A DNA stretch of 64,000 nucleotides from Echinometra lucunter. Lineage: Eukaryota; Echinodermata; Echinoidea; Camarodonta; Echinometridae. Below, in pieces: positions 48,601 to 54,600 of this stretch. Below the pieces are notes generated by a model. That model saw nothing but the letters and a program-made list of their open reading frames with translations. It was not told the DNA's origin and did no database searches. Both the position numbers and the translations under genes were made by a program. The stretch spans positions 12,971,241-13,035,240 of the forward strand of contig CM057153.1 in the NCBI GenBank assembly GCA_029962745.1. Direction: 5' to 3'. Numbering within the stretch: position 1 is the stretch's first letter; every line of letters starts with the position of its first letter.

Positions 48601-51600
48601 TCTATGGGTTAATGTGCATTCTAAGACATGTACTGTTACAGTACATGTTATGTTAAAGGGAGCCAGTGGCAGCCTCCTTGAATGTATGATTCTTGACATT
48701 TCGATCGTGTTTTTTTTTTTTGCTTATATTTTGATTGTATGTTCATATTGCTGACCTGTTTTATGAAACATATAATTAATGTTTTGTAGCTTGTGCATTA
48801 GTGGTATGCACTGCACTAAGTCACAGTAAGACAGATACTGTTCTTGACAAGGTTTCATTTTCCATAGGGACTTGACATTCGTCTAGTGCATGTGCATGTA
48901 ATGCATTCATAAACATAAATTATTTCATACCGGTACTAAACTATGAGGCGAAGTATGCTAAAGATGCTACACTGTAGTGCAGTGAAGTAGTACAGCATCC
49001 CGCCCCCCCCCCCCCCCCCCCTCAAAAAAAAAAAAAAAAAAATTGAGCCTTCATATTCCTTTCACTGTGGCCTGTGGGATTCCTTATAAATTTGATTTAA
49101 GGGGGAGAGGCCTTGGGTTTTTCCCCACGTAGTGATGATAGTAGAATTAGGTTTATTCAAATTTTCACTGTCACCCTTCATACAATCCACTACTACTCTA
49201 GCATTACAGACACTAAAAAACCTGTCTTAGCTAAAAGACAGGTTTCCAAAGCTGTGGGTCCAATATATGGAATTGATGTGCTTTCATATAGACATACTGC
49301 AGCAGATTGTTCCAAAAGCTTCTAACATATTTACAATTTATTGAGGTACATTTAATTTCTTCTATACTATCACAAACAACAAACACTATTTCATACTTGC
49401 AGTGAGCGTCCCATTGATATCCTCTTTGTTTCTTGAATTAATTGATTTTTGTTGTGGATTACTATAAACCTTCAGTCATAATGCGACCATTAGAATTCTT
49501 GCAGTGGTGTTATGCTTAACACTGTCTCATGATTTAATTGGCAACATTATCTCATGATTTGATTGTTTATGTTTATTTTATTTTAGATGTAACGGAATTC
49601 CGTGGCAGGTTTACTCTACAGCGTATTGTAGAGACACCAACAAGTGATGTGCTCTTTGATACCTGCTGTGCGAATCCAGCATCTGATGCATATCGCACTT
49701 TAGAAGAAAGAATTAATAGAAACGTAAGATTACTAATTTATAGAATTTCAAAGGATAAATGTGAATACATGTCGATTGCAGACATTTTGCTTCTTTCCAG
49801 CAAAATTTCTCCTCTTAACTTCTGTAGTATATCTTGTGGGAAGTCATGCTGGAGCATGGTTGATGTTATAGACCTATATTGAAGACAGTTTGCAGAGTAG
49901 CATACTTGCCAACACTGAAGAATGAAAAAGAGGTAGATTACTTTTTAGTGTCGTTGTTGAGTAGGTGGCTGAATTCCATTAAAAGCGGTAATTTACTCCC
50001 TAAATTGGTAGAGTTGGCAAGTATGGAGTAGAGAGGAAATTGGATACAGGGAGTTTGATAGGTTACAGACTGTATTCATTGTTTATTCATCAGCTGTGGA
50101 ACACCTTCAAAAGCAACAGCAACAGCGACCTCGACTTGCCGAATTTCAAGACAGTGAAAGCCCTTCAGTTCAGGGATGGGAGCGTGGTTGTACCTTTCAC
50201 TATCACTTTAGATGAGGTAACATCTGCAACGCCCACTCAAGCTGATACTACCTTTACAACCAACGTCAATGAAAGTACCCTGGAGTGGAGGCCAGGTACA
50301 GATCTGTTCCTCAGGGCCCGCAACCTAGAACAAATGGAAGGCAAGATGATATTATATTGGTTTCTCTTCCATATGTTAAGTTATTGCCTATATTAAGAGC
50401 ATATTATTCCTGAATGAAAGCCTATCGGAAAAAGAAGATTCAGTAGTCAACAATGCTTTATTATTCATGTAGCAATTGCACAGTCAGTTTTTCTTCCTTT
50501 ATATGCCTCATTATTTCACTTGTTCATATATGTGATCGGTTGTAATTAATTTATTAGCCAGTGGAGGCCAATTTTCTATGTATATTTATATATCATGGAC
50601 TAATAAATGAATTGAATTGAATATGCTGTGTATTAAAGCATTGCCACTCACAAATTCTTCAAAGTTTGATGACATATTTCTCACTGGTTAAGTTTTAGAT
50701 AATGGGGAAGGAGAAATGATATGGGATGCTTGACCTCAGTGACTGAATTGCTCTATATCAATTCTGCTTGATAGAATTTTGAAAAAATTATATACCGGTA
50801 GCTTGGTGGTCTGTGTAATTACAGAGGTTCCTTTAATACCGGTACATTTTTCGATGAGAAAAACTGAGAAAAGGAAGCAAAAAAATGTAGTCCTTGAGCT
50901 TAGTCCTTATGTATGTGGTTTTCTAGACAGTTGGTCACTAAAGCAACTTTGGCTGTACATTATTGGGTATGTATTCAGAGTGCTCCAGTGATTTTTACCT
51001 TACTCTTCCCCCTCAAAATGTGATTGACTTATTTAAGTATATAAAATATCACTAGATTTTCTAATGTTTGAATTTCTTTTTTATATCTAGCAGAGCTTGA
51101 GATAATCTTTAATAATTCTCTTTTTACTTTTTCTTCTCACAGAGGTTTGTCCTTCTACATTCATGTGTTTAAATGGAGGAACATGTACTGTGATGAATGA
51201 CACCACTACCTATGACCATGTATGCAGGTATGAAGGGTTGACCTATGGTAGTTGCTTGCATTATTTGTAGATAATTGTTATGTTTGCTTGGGCTGTAATA
51301 CAGTTTTAAAAAATTGAGGTTAGCAGTACCTCAGAGTTTAAAACAGCTGGAGTTAAACAATCATTCATACGGGACGGAAACGTCAGCCGTTCAAAGTTTC
51401 GAAACTACAAGCCAGTGATCTGTGTTAGTACTACAGTAGTTTGCAAGCGCTATATTTTCATCAGTTGAAATGTATGACAGAGTGACTCATCTGTAAGACT
51501 ACTATATTCCCGGTGCTGTAACTGCTCCTAACAAGGTGAGAGACTAGTCTGTAGGCACAGACCCTAATTGAAAAGTTATTTAAATGCATTGCACCTTGTG

Positions 51601-54600
51601 AGAAGCCTAGCAAGACTGCCTACTGGCTGTGTCCGTGGTCTGGAGCAGCCATAGTACACGATCCCCATTGACCTCCTTTAGTCTCCTACTCAGACCTCAA
51701 TAACATGTTTCGACAGACTAGGGTTTGTGCTTGCAAACTAGACAAAGTAGAGCTTTCAGTCAAAGGTTTATACTTAGGGGAGGGAGAGGGTACACAAGCC
51801 CCATGATATAAGCCCAACCATGCAGTACGTGATATTCAATTTAGTTCATTCCATATACCATTTTGATTCATTTCATTCTTTGTTCCATTTCAACGTGTTC
51901 GTTCTTTTTTCCATTTGAATTGACTTCATTCTTTATTCCATTTGAATTCAGTTCATTCTTTATTTCATTCCATTTGAATTCAGTTCATTCTTGTTCCATT
52001 TCAATTCAGTTTATTCTTTAATTCCATTTAAATTTAGTTCATTCTTTATTCCATTTTTATGCAGTTGCCCTTCCGGTACATCTGGAGAAAGTTGTGAAAA
52101 TGCAGGAAGTGAGTTCTCATGTTTGACTTTCTACCACTCTTGGCCATTTAACCCGCTGACCACTGAATTCTCCTATTTCACATTGACTTAATACAGGAAT
52201 GACCAGGGGGTGTTTCACGAAGACTAAAATTGACTAAAATCGCACTTACCTATGGCTGGCCATTCATGCCACTGTTTTCTTTCACCATGGATCTCTCAAA
52301 GGATTTGCAAATCATGGTCACAAATTTGTAGAATTTACAATTTTTTATAGTTCATTGATGAAGAAAACAAACAATGTGAATTCTTCATATTTGCCATAGT
52401 TAAGAGCGATTTGAGTCAATCTTAGTTTTTGTGAAACACCCCCCAGGTTCCAGTAGGGAAATAGGTTAACACTGAAATCACCAGAAAATCAATCACAAGA
52501 ATATATCTCTGTTCTTGTTTCAGTGGATTATGGTTTTCTGTGAATTCAGTCTTCCTGCTACATAGACTTGATTGAGGAAATATACCATGCATTAAATGGA
52601 TTATATCTTTTGATAAATTAGGTCCCTGAATTTTCATAAAATATTGGATTTCTTTGAGATTAATATAGGGAATGTTGTATGAGTAATGCTTTAATAGTTG
52701 AAGATATTTTGCTTAGTACATGTAATCGTTTTCCCCTCATTTAGTTTGAATAATATGTAAAAAGGAATACACTGTAGTATTACCATATCATCCAAATACT
52801 TCAGCCGTTTTATGATTACAAACATTCAGAATCTATACTTGAGGTGCTAGGTTTATTTCATCACTGTCGTATTTTCATCCCATTTTGAAGTTGTTCTGAG
52901 CACAGCAGCCATCATCGGAATTGTAGTGGGCGTGGTCGCTTTCCTTCTTCTCTTGCTTGTGGTGTGCTGCTGTTGCTTCTTCTTCTTAAGTGGACCAAGA
53001 AGCTACCGTCGGGATACGGAGTATGGTACAAAAGCAGCACCGCTCATGCTCATGCCGAGGGTAAGACTTAAAGTGATTACACAATGGTAAACATTTCTTT
53101 GATATGTGATCGAGAATAGAATTCTAAGAACAATAACATTAAAAATTTGATGATTTTCAATCGAAATCATTGCATTTTGGCTATTTTTCTCATAAAAAGT
53201 CAGGAGTTGACCAAAAGATTTGAGTATGAGGTATGACGTAAAAGTGGGTGCCCAGCTTTGCTCATTGCAGTTGTGCTGCGCGCTAGACTGTACAATATGT
53301 ATTATACCTTGCGTGCATTTTGCTAGAATTGCGCGACAAGGTACCCACTTTGACGTCATTTTGACGTCAAAGTGGGTACCCAGTTGAAACTGGGTCACAG
53401 CCGGGGGGTCAAAAATATCCTGAAACCTTACCACATTTGGGGGTTTCCTTGGCAACACGACTTTTAAAAAAACTTTGGGCACATGATTTTCTGCTAATAA
53501 AATCATGCTCTTTTAAATGAACTAACATTGTTTCAGCATTGGGTACCCCCTTTAAGGTTGTACGAAGTATACTCCAACCATCCCTTTTGTGAGTTTTGTA
53601 CAGGCTTGTTCAGATATGACGCGACAAACCCATGTGACATATTTAGTATACACATCAAAGGGATATGAGGAAGCAAAAAAAACGCAGAGGCAGGTGGCAT
53701 ATTTTTTGCTTCCTGGCAACAAAAAGCTGTGGATTAATCAAATTCTTAAAAAGTTAGCACAAAATATGATGTCATGTGTTTCTTTGCGCAACTTTGGGCA
53801 AGAATCTCTTTTCTTTGAGCATGGACACGTTATGCACATTCATTAACATATAAAGTGGCTTGGTTTGTCGCGTCTTGTCTGAACAAGCCTTGACAGAATT
53901 CTAACCTTCAGTCCTAGACAAAAATACGGCCTTAGCCCATATCCAACCTTAAGTCTTTGCTTAACTCTGACTTTAATCCTACCCCCACTGCAAACACCTA
54001 CTTGCCAGCCTAACCCTTCCTTAAATTTCAGAGGAAATAAAAACCAGAGTAATTGTTGCTGTAGGATATGTCCAAGCTGCAAAGTCTTAAAGCTTACCGG
54101 TAGTAGCCAGCCCCTTGTTCCAGCATTAGTTTATTACCATACATGGGTAATGGAGGCATATTGCTAAAGGAAAAGAGAAAAGGACCTTTAAAGGGGTTAC
54201 CCAATGCTGAAACAATGTTAGTTCATTTAAAAGAGCAAATTAGCAGAAAATCATCTGCTTAAAATTTTTCAAAAAGTCGTGTTGCCAAGGAAACCCCCAA
54301 ATGTGGTAAGATTTCAGGATATTTTTGACCCTTCAGCTGTGACCCAGTTTCAGCTGGGTACCCACTTTGATGTCAAAATGACGTCAAAGTGGGTACCTTG
54401 TAGCGCAATTCTAGCAAAATGCGCGCAAGGTATAATACAAATTGTACGGTTCTAGTGCACAGCACAACTGCAATGCGCGAAGCTGGGTACCCACTTTTAC
54501 GTCATACCTCACACTCAAATTTTTGGTGAACTCTTGACTTTTTATGAGGAAATTAGCCAAAATGCATTGATTTTGATTGAAAAATCATCAAATTTTTAAT

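Noticed and set aside
53003..53506. 167-codon minus frame overlapping the membrane exon
   Set aside because: Lies in a MITE and antisense to a well-supported exon; similar frames occur in other MITE copies.
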